From assembly GCA_963565915.1 (NCBI GenBank), contig OY751495.1, positions 3,596,001-3,660,000 on the forward strand: DNA of 64,000 bases, read 5' to 3'. Below are positions 43,583-55,500 of this stretch, in pieces. The position numbers and the translations under genes were made by a program. Positions within the stretch are counted from its first letter, which is position 1; each line of letters starts with the position of its first letter. The notes below the pieces were generated by a model. That model saw only the letters and a program-made list of their open reading frames with translations, made no database searches and was not told the origin of the DNA. Source of the DNA: Entoloma clypeatum. Lineage: Eukaryota; Basidiomycota; Agaricomycetes; Agaricales; Entolomataceae.

Positions 43583-44528
43583 CAACTCTGTGGCTGAAGA
43601 AGTTACCACCTATAGAGAAGCGCTGATTGATATCCTAAGGCTCGCGAGTTCCGCGAAAAAAGTCTCTATATACAGATCCTTGTTCAAAGATGCGGCGGAC
43701 GCCCTCCGAAACTTGCACCAAATGCAGTTTTTTGAACTACACCAGTTGGCGGGCCGGGCCATGCGAGACTTGGACAGCTGCGAAATCAGTATCGCTGATG
43801 TTCTACATGTCATGAAGAACTGCAATAATCTTTCGAGTATCATGCTGTTTCAATGGGGCAACGCGGATGCGTAAGTCGCCTACAATCGTGCCGAATGCCA
43901 ACCCACTCACGCTTCGCTATCGGTCAGCATATCGAGACGTTCGGACAGCTGCGAGTCCAGTTTGAGTCCAGCTCCTCAGGGAACGCAACTTTCCTGTCCG
44001 CTTGGGGAGTTAGCGCTCGTGGAGGGGTTCGTTACCGGCACCCAGCTGCTCTACTTCGTCTCGCCCTCTCAATCAACCCTGCAGAAACTGACACTGCGCA
44101 GGGTCACCGGCCTCTCAAACAAGGATCTCTCTGACTTTCTATTATGTGTATCACCGACACTCGTGAAACTGAACATTAGCTCATGCACATTTGCGCGCGC
44201 CGCCGACGAAGGACATGCGTTCGAGTCCGTCCTCCCGCGCATGTCTAACCTCGCCAGTGCCGTGATCCAGGGGCACCTGGTCACTTCTCTGGCAATCGCG
44301 AACAAGGGGCCTCCTCAAGACCCGCTTCGGTGCGTCCCGGAGATCACGATCACGCAGGCAAACAGTGCGATGCAGGATACCATGACGGTCGTAGAGGCAC
44401 TTGAGACGACCTGTTGGAAGTCTGTGGCGCTGAGATGGAACACCATGATGGCGCCGTGGTTTGATGCGACGATGCGGGGAAAAGTGAGGCGAGTTACTGA
44501 GAGGCGAGGGATTCACCTTCAACTATAG
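43583..44528 (+). CDS. F-box/LRR-like protein, 5'-truncated by the gap
   Basis: Exon part 43583-43870, intron 43871-43927 (GTAAGT...GTCAG), exon 43928-44528 ending TAG. It is paralogous to the gene at 48628-50678: LSCPLGELALVEGFVTGTQL matches LSCQLEKLELQYGLINHAQL, and both share FESVLPRMSNL/FEAVLPRMSNI, VTVVEALE-TCWKSV and the C-terminal RRGI. Leu-rich segments (LQKLTLRRVTGLSNKDLSDF, LVKLNISSC) resemble divergent leucine-rich repeats of basidiomycete F-box proteins. The F-box end would be in the gap. An SCF ubiquitin ligase substrate receptor is inferred only. The microexon seen in the paralogue is replaced here by continuous coding. Confidence 0.6.
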
Positions 44529-46285
44529 ACGCCGGTCTACCACTGTGACATGTGGTGCCTCTCCCCATTCTTCTCATTCCCGCTGTTTGTCTGGTTGTCT
44601 CTTGCTTTGCGGGTTCCTTTTTAAATCATTGCTGTCATCATGTTTTTTTTTTCCCCTTGCGCTTGTTATTGCTGTCGTCATAGTATTCTTTCCTTGCGCT
44701 TGAAGTGCTAAACACGAAATTGCATCCAACAGCGACTCATGTACTATGTGTAAAAGGCTCTGCCGCCATCCAGATCACCCATTCTCTCCTTCATCAAGCA
44801 AACTGCCTCGTGACTCTACAGAAGTCTCCTCATCATTCTGCCCGACATCCCAGTCCTGGGCCGAATTTTGGGGGCCCGAATCACCAAGTCGTCATTCGTC
44901 TCGACGACTTCTAATTCCTCTCAGCTCGCGTTCAATGCACTATGGACCCTTTCCCTTGGTCAACAGATGGAACAGGCAGGTCCACCGGTTTACCGGCTGA
45001 CCCGGAAGGCTGACTGTCACAACTCAAGTGCTCACACTGCAGGTTTGTTCTGGAGGGAGAATGTACTGAGGAATTGTTTTTTTTCCATCCTCTTTATTCT
45101 GATAAATAAAATTACCATTATGAAAAGTGTTTCAATTTCACAGTGCTTATTGGAAATTAGTTTTTTTTGGGGGGCCCCGGACTCGCCTGCAATCATCCCT
45201 TTTTGTTTTCCCTCAAGTATCTTCTCGGATAAAAAAGAACCCTTTGTTTTGCCTTCGTTAGTACATGTTTCTCAAATTTCCTTTCCGATAGAAAGAAATA
45301 CATCAGATTCTTTCTTCGAGAAAAGTTCGAACCTTCCCCCACCCCCTAGAACAAACCTCCCTCGTATCTTCCCTGTCGACTTCCGGGAGATGTTAGAGCA
45401 TATCTGTGGCTTGCGCTAGGGGAACAGCTGGCACGAGTTGTTGCTTCTTTTCATTGTAAACCCCTTTTGAATCATCACTCTGGGGGGGGGGGGAGTTATC
45501 ACGTCAGTAGAAAGACGGAAAAAACAATGATAGGTCGTACTTATGTATGTATGGAGATGGAGGGGTTGAACCGCAAAGTAAAGTACAAAAATCAACCAAA
45601 CACACACCCCCAGCAAGAAAGAGTAAATAGTAGAAGAAATCTTCGCTTCACTCATATATGAGATAGATGGTATCACTATCAAAAATTTTCTTCCTTCTTT
45701 CTTTCTTTCTTCAAACCAACAAGAAAAAGACGCGCCGAGTGAAATGAAAATAAATAGATAAATTCAAGGATGTATGAAAAAATCAAGATAACGACTGCTC
45801 CAGGGGATATATATAATGCTATGTATAGGTGGAGGTTAAGCGTCGCTGGGGCGAAGGTGGAAGGTGGGTGGGTGGATGGGTGGGGGTAGGGGGAACAAGT
45901 TGGGGGACATAAAGATGAGCACGGAGGGAGCACAGAAGAGGAGCCTGAAACCGTGCAGGCTGCGATAGGATGTACAAAGGGGGGTGGAGGGGAGGGTGGG
46001 GGGAAAGCGACACAGGATCGACCAGTACGCACGCGAACTGTCGATCAGTTTATGGGTTCGTTCGTCGCCTTCTGGCAACAACCAGAAGAAGAGCGAGGAG
46101 GGAGTGATAAGGAGGTAAAGAAGTCGGGGGGTGGGGTCTGGGATAATTACAAAAGCGGAATCAATGGGGGTGGGGGGGGAAGCGTAGGGTGAGGCATCAC
46201 GTCGGGCTTAAATGAATAAAAAAAGAAAAGAAAAAAAAAATTCAGAAACCATTCGTCAGAAGCACACACACACAACCAACAACCC
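44529..46285. other. Intergenic with simple repeats
   Basis: A duplicated phrase (TTGCTGTCATCATG/TTGCTGTCGTCATA with CCTTGCGCTTG) lies at 44630-44703, and a G-run at 45483-45492. G-rich purine tracts at 45850-46190 probably lie in the 3' region of the minus-strand gene that follows. No coding feature is supported. Confidence 0.4.
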
Positions 46286-48151
46286 TCAATTCGCCATCCC
46301 AACATACGCATACTCCGTATCCTCATCGTCCCCAATCGCATACTCTGCCCCATGTCCAGGCTCCGCGATCGAGACAGGGTACCCAATCACTTTCTTGTCC
46401 CTCTCTTTCTCCTTCTTCTCCCCACCGTTCTCCTTGTCGCGGCCAAGCTTCGCGCCGATGCTCGCCCGCAGACTGAGCTTGCGGCCCTTGGTCCTGGGCG
46501 AGCCCGTGCCTGTGCCTGTGCCTGCAAACGCCGACGGGGGCGTCCCGGCGTTCATGCGCTGGCGCTCAGCGTACGCGCGCAGCATGTCGTCCGGGCTCAT
46601 CATCATCGTCGCGGGCTGGTGCGTGAAGAACGCGGCGGAGGGGGACGGAGAGAAGGACTGCGCATAGGGCGAAGTCGACGGGGTGGGTTTCGCGTGCGTC
46701 GGCGGGGGGGAGGCGGGGAGGAGGTAGTCGTCGGTGTGGGTCTCGGTCTGGAGTGGGAAGGTGCCGGTGGGCGGGGAGGTGGGCTCGAGCCCTGTGCGCA
46801 TCACTGTGTGTGTGTGTGTGTGGGGTGAGTAATGTTAAATAGATGAAAAGGGTGAGGACGACTGACTGGCCAGCGCAGGGAGGACCTCGTCCATCTCCTG
46901 CCGTGTCCCTTCCTCCTCTCTGCCCTCCATCCGTGCGCGGATGTCCTCGGATGTAAGCGTCAGAGGACCCTGCGTCTGTCTTGGCGACAGCGTCGGACTG
47001 CCCCGACTGTAACCGCCATTGCTGGACTTCTCCTCGTCCGGAACGACAATGGGGATCCTGTCCTCGGGCGCCTCGATCTCCGAATCCGGATACACGCTCG
47101 TAGCGGTGGAGATCACGTCGGCGCGGAGTGTAGGCACGGGCGGGACGTGGCCCTGGTGGAAGGCGCGGTTCCTCCTCGAAGAGTCCATGGAGGGCCGGCT
47201 GTCCGCGAACGAGACGCGGGAGGTAGCCATGGACGTGCGCGGATGCTCGCTCGCCGCGAACGAGACACGGGAGACGCGGGATGCGCGCTCGGCGGCGACG
47301 GCAGCGGCCGCTGCGGGGTTCCTCAGCCCGACGCCCGTGCCTGTGCGGACCTGGGTCATGACCTGTTGCTGGGCGCCGACGCCGGCGTGGCCGCTCTCGA
47401 GCTCCATCGTGGACATGGGCCGGATGTTGCCGAACGCAAAGGCGCCAGAGTCGCGGGCCATGGAGCTGCGGATGGCGGCGGTGGCGCCGGCGGCGGATAT
47501 GGACTGCCAGTCGGTGGTGATGGTAGACATGCGCTTGTCGAGGGCCTGTGAGAAGCGCTTGCTTTGCTCGCTTGTCCGTTTGCGCTGGAACCTGAAGTAG
47601 GCGAAGATGAGGCCGAAGACGATGAGGAGGGGGAAGAGGACGGCGGCTGCGGTTCTGCCGGGTGCGAGGGGTTTCTTGGTGCCCTTGAGATCAGAAGAGC
47701 CCGCGGTGGGGGAGAGGTCAGCGATTTCGGGGATCTTGCCCTTTGTGGGAGCGGTGTAGGTAGCGGTGATGACGGGGCCAGCGGGGAGGGTGTTGAGACC
47801 AAGGGGGGAATTGGCGGGGACGATGGAGATCTGGAGGGACTGAGTCGCCGAGTCATTCCACCAGCGGGGCTGGAGCTGGAGGGTGTATTTTCCCGGGGCG
47901 AAGGGGATATTGTTCCAGATATGGGGGGAGAGGGTGTGAGAGCCGGGAGCGAGGACGTAGATGTCAGCATTTGTGGTGTCAAGACAGCTGTTATCCCAGG
48001 CGATTTCTAGGGGCTTGAGAGAGTCCACCGTGGCGGCGTTGGAAGGCGACTTGTAGAATCCGCCGGTGTAGCAGCCGGCATTCGGCGTCGCCGCCCGTTT
48101 CGTGTTTTTGTGGTTCGAGGCATGGCCTACGTGGAATTTGGTAGAGCCCAT
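46286..48151 (-). CDS. Single-pass membrane protein with long cytoplasmic tail (2 exons, 600 aa)
   Basis: Exon 1 48151-46867, intron 46866-46804 (GTCAGT...CACACAG), exon 2 46803-46286. The phase is 1 and the join restores an ATG codon. The N-terminal ~165 residues have an extracellular-looking beta-rich part (PLEIAWDNSCLDTTNADIYV, FAPGKYTLQLQPRWWNDSA) followed by a Pro/Thr/Lys linker. One transmembrane helix (TAAAVLFPLLIVFGLIFAYF, about residues 168-188) is stopped by RFQRKR. The remaining ~400 residues are Ser/Pro/Arg-rich. No cleavable signal peptide is visible, so either an upstream exon is missing or the N-terminus is exported by the transmembrane helix. It resembles fungal surface or wall-sensor-like proteins in layout, but I cannot name it. 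Confidence 0.7.
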
Positions 48152-48627
48152 AGTGGACTTGGAAGGAACGTGAGGGCGCTGCAGGCGCTGGCGTTAGGGA
48201 GTGGGCGGAAAGAGGAGGGAAGAAACCGTGGGAACATTCCCTCGTCCTCCAACTTCCGTCGTCACCCTGGTTGCCATCTGGCCATGTATCATTCATCTCC
48301 ATTAAGCGCTTGGCTTGGCGAAGAGTTACTCCTGAGAGACGCCACAGTCGATGCGCGCCGTGCACAGGAGCCCATTGCGAGCACTTGGGGGGCAGACGTT
48401 TGGCAACTTCTTGCTGACTCGAGGTTAAATAGACTGCGACAGTGCGACAGTCACGGCGTTGATACCCCGTAGTATACAAAAGTATTCATTTCAACTACGA
48501 TCCCCTTCGGAAATATCAAAGCAGAATTCGGTCATCGGCCGAGGTGTCGGGTGATTAAGTACTACGTGAACACGTACAGAAGTACGCTTGTTCGCGTCTT
48601 CCCCTTCCCTCACTCATAAAGCACAGA

Positions 48628-50678
48628 CTAGGTACGGGAGATACCAAGCGTGATCCCCCGCCTCTCCGCCGTCCGTCTCACCTGTTCCCGCGCGGCTGCA
48701 TCGAGCCACGGCGCCGCAATGTCCCACCACGTCATCTTCACTGACTTCCAACAAGTCACCTCGAGTGCCTCGACAACCGTTACCGTCTCCTGCATAGCAG
48801 GTTTGGCACCGTATATCGCGATCTTGGGCTCATTCCGCATCTGGTTCAAAGACTGCGGATCAGACGGTCCCTTCCGGGCGATGGCCAAAGCAGTGACCAG
48901 ATCTCCGCCAATCCTGACAGTGGAGATGTTCGACATCCGAGGGAGGACGGCCTCGAACGCGTGGTCTTCTCCGTCGGCACGAGGGAATGGGGACGATGTG
49001 ATGTCGAGGTTGACGAGGCTCGACGAGACCTGTGATAAAAATGCGAAGAGATCCGTATTTGTGAGTCCTCGCACGCTTGAGAGGGTAAGGTCTCGCAGGA
49101 CTGCCGGAGAGGATGGAACGAGCGCGACGAGCTGAGCGTGGTTGATGAGCCCATACTGCAATTCCAATTTCTCAAGCTGGCAGGAGAGCTGTGTGTCCTA
49201 CAAGTTATGAATCAGTACCGGAATAACACAGCGTCTCACCAAAGTGTCTGCAACTCACCTCTGGTCGGGTCCTGAGTGATAGAACAGCGTCGTCAGCCAC
49301 AGGTTTGAAAGCAGATACACAACTCACTCGTCTTCCGTATCATTCCAATAAGAGAGCTTGAGACTTCGAAGATCGTTCCAGCACCTCAGGACCCGCCGAA
49401 CATCCGCAAGCCCAACCTCGTGCGTGACTCTCGGAGGCCCTGAAAAGTTGCTGTACAGTTGAAAACACCGCACTTTCCCAACACTTTCAAAACCCCGAGC
49501 ATCCGCCACTTCCTTGAACAACCACCTGCTCATCCGAACCTGGGTCAAAGTAGCAGCCACCAACCCGACCATCGCAACGAGCGCATCCCTATCCCCCTCT
49601 GCCTTGTCCCTCGACTGTATAAGCTCAACTTCGTCGAAACACCGAACAAGACACGCACGTTCCGGCCGCATCCGCAACGACCGCACGACCCTTGCAGGAT
49701 CCCCAAAAGCGCCCATCCGGCGGACCATCCTGCGTCCCATCCACTCGAAAAAAGTATCGAGGACAGGCACCCACGACCGCTGGACGAGTCCCAGCGACAG
49801 CAAACACGCGCGCCAGCCCGGGTCCCCTTCCTTTATGGCGGATTCGGCGATGCACCGGAGGACGTTCATCGGGAGGGAGGGGCACGTCGGCCTCCTCCGG
49901 TCACCGCCGGTGGTCGTGGGGAGCACTCGGACGCTGTGTACGGGGAAGTAGTACGACTCGCCGCAGGCGGTGCAGCCGAGGGCGTCCTCGTCCGCGAGCG
50001 AGTGGCTCAGTTCGAGGAAGGAGAGGACGGTGGTGGTGGACGGGTGCATGCGGTCGTAGGCGATGCGGAGGGCGGGATTAGGAGCGGTGCCCGGGCTTGG
50101 GGTTAGGAGTGCAAGCTGTACGTAGACCTCCTCGTCGCCGCGGACAGGCATAAGCTGGAATATCACCGGCAAAAGAGGAGGTCGCGTGGTATCTGCCGCA
50201 TCGACGAGACTGTTCCCGGTGCGCCTCGTCTCTTTCAGGCGTTGACGCCGTGAGAACCCCTGGCTCCGCTTCAAAGGCTGGGTCCGCGGCGGGGGTGGCC
50301 TCCGGGAGAGGAGCTGTGGGTCGAGACAGTCCCGTACGACCTTCCCAAGTTCGCATAGCAAGAGTGTGTGTTGCTGTTGGAGGATCGGGTGGGTATTAAG
50401 AGTTGAAATACACTTACGACGTTATCCAATAATACTGCATCGGAATCGGAATCGTTCTCTTTCGCTTGGGGGTTGTACACAACCATCAATCGGACGCCAG
50501 AGAACACATGTTGGGCGCCGGCATCCAGGACGACGGAGATCATGCACACGTTGATATCTGAGGGCTCCCATGGGCCGTCGTGGACGCTGTAGCTTACCCA
50601 GTGTGTGGGTTTGGAGTCTGGATCGCTGGCATCCAGTTGGGTGGCAGCAGTGGTCGTGTGGTTGAACGTGGCCATCAT
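48628..50678 (-). CDS. F-box/LRR-like protein (4 exons including a 13-nt microexon, 629 aa)
   Basis: Exons: 50678-50418 (87 codons), 50373-49328, 49271-49259 (13 nt) and 49197-48628. All four join in frame and total 630 codons. The N-terminal exon begins MMATFNHTTTAATQ and is of a different, compact character (VSYSVHDGPWEPSDINV). An F-box-like helix region is seen at PSLPMNVLRCIAESAIKEGD with LLSLGLVQRSWVPVLD. Leu-rich repeats follow (LRSLKLSYWND, LRDLTLSSVRGLTN, LVNLDITSS). The paralogue lies at 43583-44528 on the opposite strand. A substrate-receptor role in ubiquitination is inferred from the F-box-like pattern. Confidence 0.7.
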
Positions 50679-51025
50679 GATCGACGTGACCCGATGCGTG
50701 ACAGACTTGGACAAGCATGTTGACTTTCCATCACCAATGGACGACTGAATACCAGAAGAAATCCGTCCGGCAGCTAATACGTCTGCGGTTCGAAACGAGG
50801 TGAGAAGTCCGAACGCCTGGCGTCACCATTGTTAAAATTTGGATGACTTCGTCCCCGTTTTCGGGATGCGCTAAAAACACTCAACAGTCTCAATCGTTGT
50901 ACTTAATCGGTCCCGCCATATCGTGAAAAAAAAAAGCTTGGACTTGCGCACGTCACTTTTAAAGCTCCAGCCTCTCACATTCATCATCCCTTACAAAAGC
51001 AGCAACCAGCGAGGATAATCTCATC

Positions 51026-51286
51026 ATGCATCGGGGGGTGAGTTGTTAAAGCCAGCGATCATTGGTTGGAATCAATTCGGACGTGCTAGTACCCGACATC
51101 CTTACACAGGGGTTTCTTTGTGGCAAACACGACGCCAAGAAAGATCGACTTGAAGAAGGGGAAGATGGAATCTATTGTGGCCTGTCGTAAGTGTGCATTA
51201 CGATATTGCCGCCACTTGTGGGACTTAGAAGCATCAGTGGCACTGGGGTCTACAGTCTTCAAGTCGGGGATAACTTGATGTGCTGA
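51026..51286 (+). CDS. Possible 48-residue mini-gene (3 exons, tentative)
   Basis: Exons 51026-51037, 51110-51186 and 51229-51286 have GTGAGT/ACACAG and GTAAGT/CTTAG borders and join in frame from ATG to TGA. The product has MHRG, then GFLCGKHDAKKDRLEEGEDG, and ends NLMC with three cysteines. TTTTAAAG at 50957 is a possible TATA-like element. There is no signal peptide and no recognised family. The strict frame across three splice joins is the main support. Confidence 0.3.
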
Positions 51287-51427
51287 ACGAGATGAACGCG
51301 CCCCGCCACCCTTTTCATATGCACTACACCCAAACGGTTTCGACGCGGATGGGAACTCTGATCAAAAAAAAAAAAATGACTGGAGAGCGGGGATCCAACT
51401 TGAACCCATTGCTGATGTGACATTTTG

Positions 51428-51585
51428 TCAGTCCGACTCGTAATAAATGTGCGCCACCATGCTGCTTTTCCGCAGATGGAAAGCAGTCTTGGGCCTGCTC
51501 CTCGAGAACGGCAGTGACGTCGCAAAGGTTCTCCCAACGAACAGAGCCACGAAAAGGACAACAGCGCGGGCGCGAAGCGTGGCAT
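51428..51585 (-). pseudogene. Frameshifted distant copy of the secreted-protein cluster
   Basis: The minus-strand translation VVLFVALFVGRTFATSLP matches the signal peptide of copy 4 (LISLVALFVGSTLAISLP). The start codon at 51585 is ATGCCAC where the family has ATGCAC, so one extra C puts the ATG out of frame. The cysteine-rich part is not recognisable. It lies 43 kb from the other copies. Confidence 0.6.
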
Positions 51586-51599
51586 GGGGGAGAAAGTTT

Positions 51600-52587
51600 G
51601 GAACGTTGGGTTGTGCGATAATGTGGACTTTTGATGTGTTGAAGGAGACGAAGGGACACGGCGGGGATATAATTGGATGCAGTGTCGAAGAAGACGGCGA
51701 TGACTGCTTCACCTTTTTTTCTCACAAGAAATCGATTGGCAGCACCAACTACAGCTGAGATCTGGGGTGTTTGTGAAAAGCACAAGAATTCGAGATTGAG
51801 CGGAGTTTGAACAACACCGAATTTTTTATTTTATTTTATTTTTCCTTTATGTTTGTTTCAGCGAACAGGACGCAGTCTCCCGGCCGGTAACATGTGATAA
51901 AACCAAGTAAGTCATCTGAGGACCAGCGCCCGTGTGCCAAGATGTTCACTCATCAATCACTAGGCCCATGGAGGTAATGGGAAACGGGCCCTCAATCTGA
52001 TAACCAGCCCACCGACAACGAGCCCACCGATAACAAGCCCACCGGCCTGTTGAGTACCGATATCGACAGAAGCGCCGGGCGGAGGACTCGGAGGCGTCGT
52101 AATCTAGCCGAGGCGCGAGGACCGTTGGTGTGGTGCTTCAAGGGGCACTATCATCATTGTCAATCCGAACGTCAAGATGTCCAGGTCAGCTTTTGACCCA
52201 TGCAGCCCTCTTAATAGCGTTGCGACCCCATTAAGCTTCATGCTTCAGCCCCAGCACCACCTGGAAGGGCTGCTGTTGAATCCAATCCAACTTCATCCTC
52301 AATATATCGCTGGCGCGAGTCATCCAGTGTACGACATGTTCGCAGATATCCAACGCCGGCGATTCACCTATATCACTTATCAGCAGTGTATGAAAAGTAC
52401 CGCTTTCTCAGGACTGCTTACTGATACCACTCTATCAGAGCCGGTCATGTCGCGGCGATAGCTTCTTGACGGGTCTTACGGCCCCGATGTTTTACGAGCC
52501 AATCACTCAACTCGATTTACTCGGACGTCCAGCTATTTAAACCATCAGCCCAACTGAAGGGTATCGATCTTCACTATTCGACTCATC
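51600..52587. other. Intergenic, upstream region of the oxygenase gene
   Basis: A TTTTATTTTATTTT tract (51820-51840) and a short tandem of AGCCCACCGATAACA-type units (52004-52045) are visible. No gene is supported. Confidence 0.35.
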
Positions 52588-55500
52588 ATGGCTAGCGCTG
52601 ATATCACTCTTGGTAGCGCTGTTGCTATGGCTGCTGATGCAGTCTACCTCGCCAATCGCCCTCTCCCCGATGCACCAACTGGCTACTATGACTGGCAAAT
52701 CAACTCTGATCCTTCTGACAATCGCGAGGGTCATTCCATCGTCACAAACCTTTTGACGAGGGTGAGCTTTGACCTTCCATAACGTTATCAGTCGTTATTC
52801 ACTCACCATTATCGCCAGGTGGGAGCCTTGAAGACTAAGGGAGGGATCACCCCCGATCCCAGTCACGTCGTCAGTGGAATCAGATCGTTTCGTTTCGTCC
52901 GACCTCTGATCATCTTGTAGACCGCCTTCCTCGACGCCGCCCTGAATCCAACTGCGGTGGACGATCGCAAGGGCGCGGTATGCTCGCCCCGCTTTTGCAC
53001 TTGCTCCCACTAACTCTTGTTATACCAGTTCGCCACAGGCCTCGGTCTTCTCGCGAAGATGGACCCAACCACCGATCTCTACAAAAAGATGAACAACACA
53101 GTTATTGGCGGCCTCTACAACACAGTCCCCCATCCAGTGGCCTCACAGCTGGGACCCGAGCATAGTTTCCGACATGCGGATGGAGGAAGGAATAACTTGT
53201 GGAATCCCGATTATGGACGAGCAGGCACCCCGTACGCGCGCAGCGTCCAGGGGAGGGTGGGTTTGCCTAGATCCTCCCTTCCCGACGCAGGACTTGTCTT
53301 TGACACTGTTTTGAAAAGGAAAGGGGTAAATGGTTCGCTGTTGAATCCATTGTGTGATATGCTGATCGTGTGTAGATCCGGAACCACTCGGGTGGGATGT
53401 CGAGTTTGATCTTTGCTTATGCATCGATCGTGACGCATTCGCTCTTCCGTACCGACCACAAGAACATCCACATCAACAACGCGAGCTCGTACCTTGATCT
53501 CAGTCCACTCTATGGCGACAGTAAGTGTACAGCTCTGATTCTCTCGTCACGAAGTGTCTGAGTAACGTCATTTCACAGATCAAGCAGCTCAAGACAAGGT
53601 GCGCGACAAGGAAGCGGGTCGTGGACTGCTATACCCCGATGCGTTCTCTGAAGAGCGATTAGTGTTCTTGCCCGCGGCGACTAGCGTTCTCCTCGTGTTG
53701 TTCAGCCGCAACCATAACGTAAGCTCCTTCTGCGGAATGCGACGCCGTTGCTGATGATGCTTCAGTACATCGCAGAGAGAATTCTCAAGATCAATGAGCG
53801 GAAACGATGGTCCGACCCGCCCCCAACCGATAAAGTGAAACGGTCTCTTCAGGATGAAGAAATCTTCCAAACCGCCAAACTCGTCAAGTGAGCGATCTTA
53901 TTTCCATTGTTCTCTCACCGTCTTCCTCAAGTCTTGCTGAATCAGCTGTGGCCACTTTATGAGCACCATTATGGGAGATTACGTCGCGGGCTTCCTCGGA
54001 TCATCGGAGGGATGTAACTGGAATATGCAAGCTTTTGACGTTGGTAATGATATATTCGTCCCCGATCTCAATTCTCATAGGCGTCACAGAGGATTGACAG
54101 CAAAGAACTGAAGGTTGACCGTGGTGAAGGCAACCACGTCAGCGTCGAGTTCAACGTTCTTTACCACGTAAGACATTTGTTTCTGTGTTGACCAATGCTC
54201 ATGTGATTGTTAGTGGCATGCAACAGTTTCGGTCCCCGATGAGAAATGGACCGAAGATGTTTTCAACAAAGCGTTTGGGGGGAAGCCATTCGATCAGGTA
54301 AAATACCGTTTGGACATGATCGTTGAGTAGAGCTGATTGCCTCCCAGTTGGGTCTTGAAGACATCTCAACCGTCTTCAAGGTCTTCGATGCGGTTGATCC
54401 CAATCCTGCCCAGCGTACTTTTGCAGGGTGGATACATTCATTCTACTTGCCTTTTGGACCCCCTTTGCTGACGAGCGTTTAGACTGAAGCGTGGCAGCGA
54501 CGGCAAATTCTCGGATGACGACCTCGCGCGTATCTTGCATGCCGCGACCGAGAATCCCGCTGGAGCTTTCCGTGGCCGTGGGACGCCAGCTGTGTTGCGT
54601 CTGGTTGAAATCATGGGCATCGAGCAGGCACGCGCTTGGGGTGTTTGCACGATGAATGAGTTCAGGAAGTTTTTGGGTCTTAAACGTTCGTTTTCTTATC
54701 CTCAAACCTTGTAAAAACGTCTCCAGCTGATGGCCGGATCAGAGTTTGAGAGCTTTGAGGAGTGGAATCCTGACTCCGAGATCGCCGTAAGTTGTTTCTT
54801 CTAATCTCGAGTCACTGAATGTTTATGCATGGCCATAGGATGCTGCACGCCGCCTGTACGGACACATCGACAACTTGGAGTTATATGTATGTCCCGTGAA
54901 TGTATTAACTCGACAAGATTGTACTCATTTCACCATAGACTGGTCTTCAGGCTGAGTCGACGATGCCGCTGCAAGATGGCTCGCGCTTCGCTTGTGGTTA
55001 TACGGTATCCCTTCCTTGGAGTCAAGGGAATGATATTCCTTACTGACCTTGGGCTAGATTACTCGTGGTGTCCTTGGTGATGCTATTGCTCTCGTTCGTG
55101 GAGATAGGTACTATACCAGCGACTTTACGCGTAAGCGTGTGTATATCTCCACTCATGGCTACACCTAACCTCTCACAACAGCCGCCAATCTCACGACGTG
55201 GGGTTTCTACGACTGCCAGCGCGATATGGAAAATGGAGGATTTGGTGGACAGAGTACGTCCACCTCCCCATTTCATCTATTCGTCATCCTCAGTCCTCTT
55301 TTCCAGTTCCTAAACTCTTGCTCCGTCACCTCCCGCGACACTACCCATGGGTTTGTACTTTTCGTCCCTTCATCAGTGAACGTAACTGAACGTTTTCTCC
55401 CAACAGAACTCGGTCTATGCCCTCTTCCCATTCTTCACGCCCACGCACATGAAAGATAGTTTAACACGTCAAGGACTGGTCAAGAAGTACACTTTCGATC

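Noticed and set aside
47147..48010. Long plus-strand frames opposite the membrane protein gene
   Set aside because: They are G+C-rich mirror frames (Arg/Gly/Ala-rich) without motifs.
49459..50106. 215-codon plus-strand frame opposite the F-box-like gene
   Set aside because: It is a mirror frame. The minus-strand gene has consistent splicing and a paralogue.
51026..51286. Mini-gene as a mating pheromone precursor
   Set aside because: It ends in Cys directly before the stop and lacks a CaaX tail.
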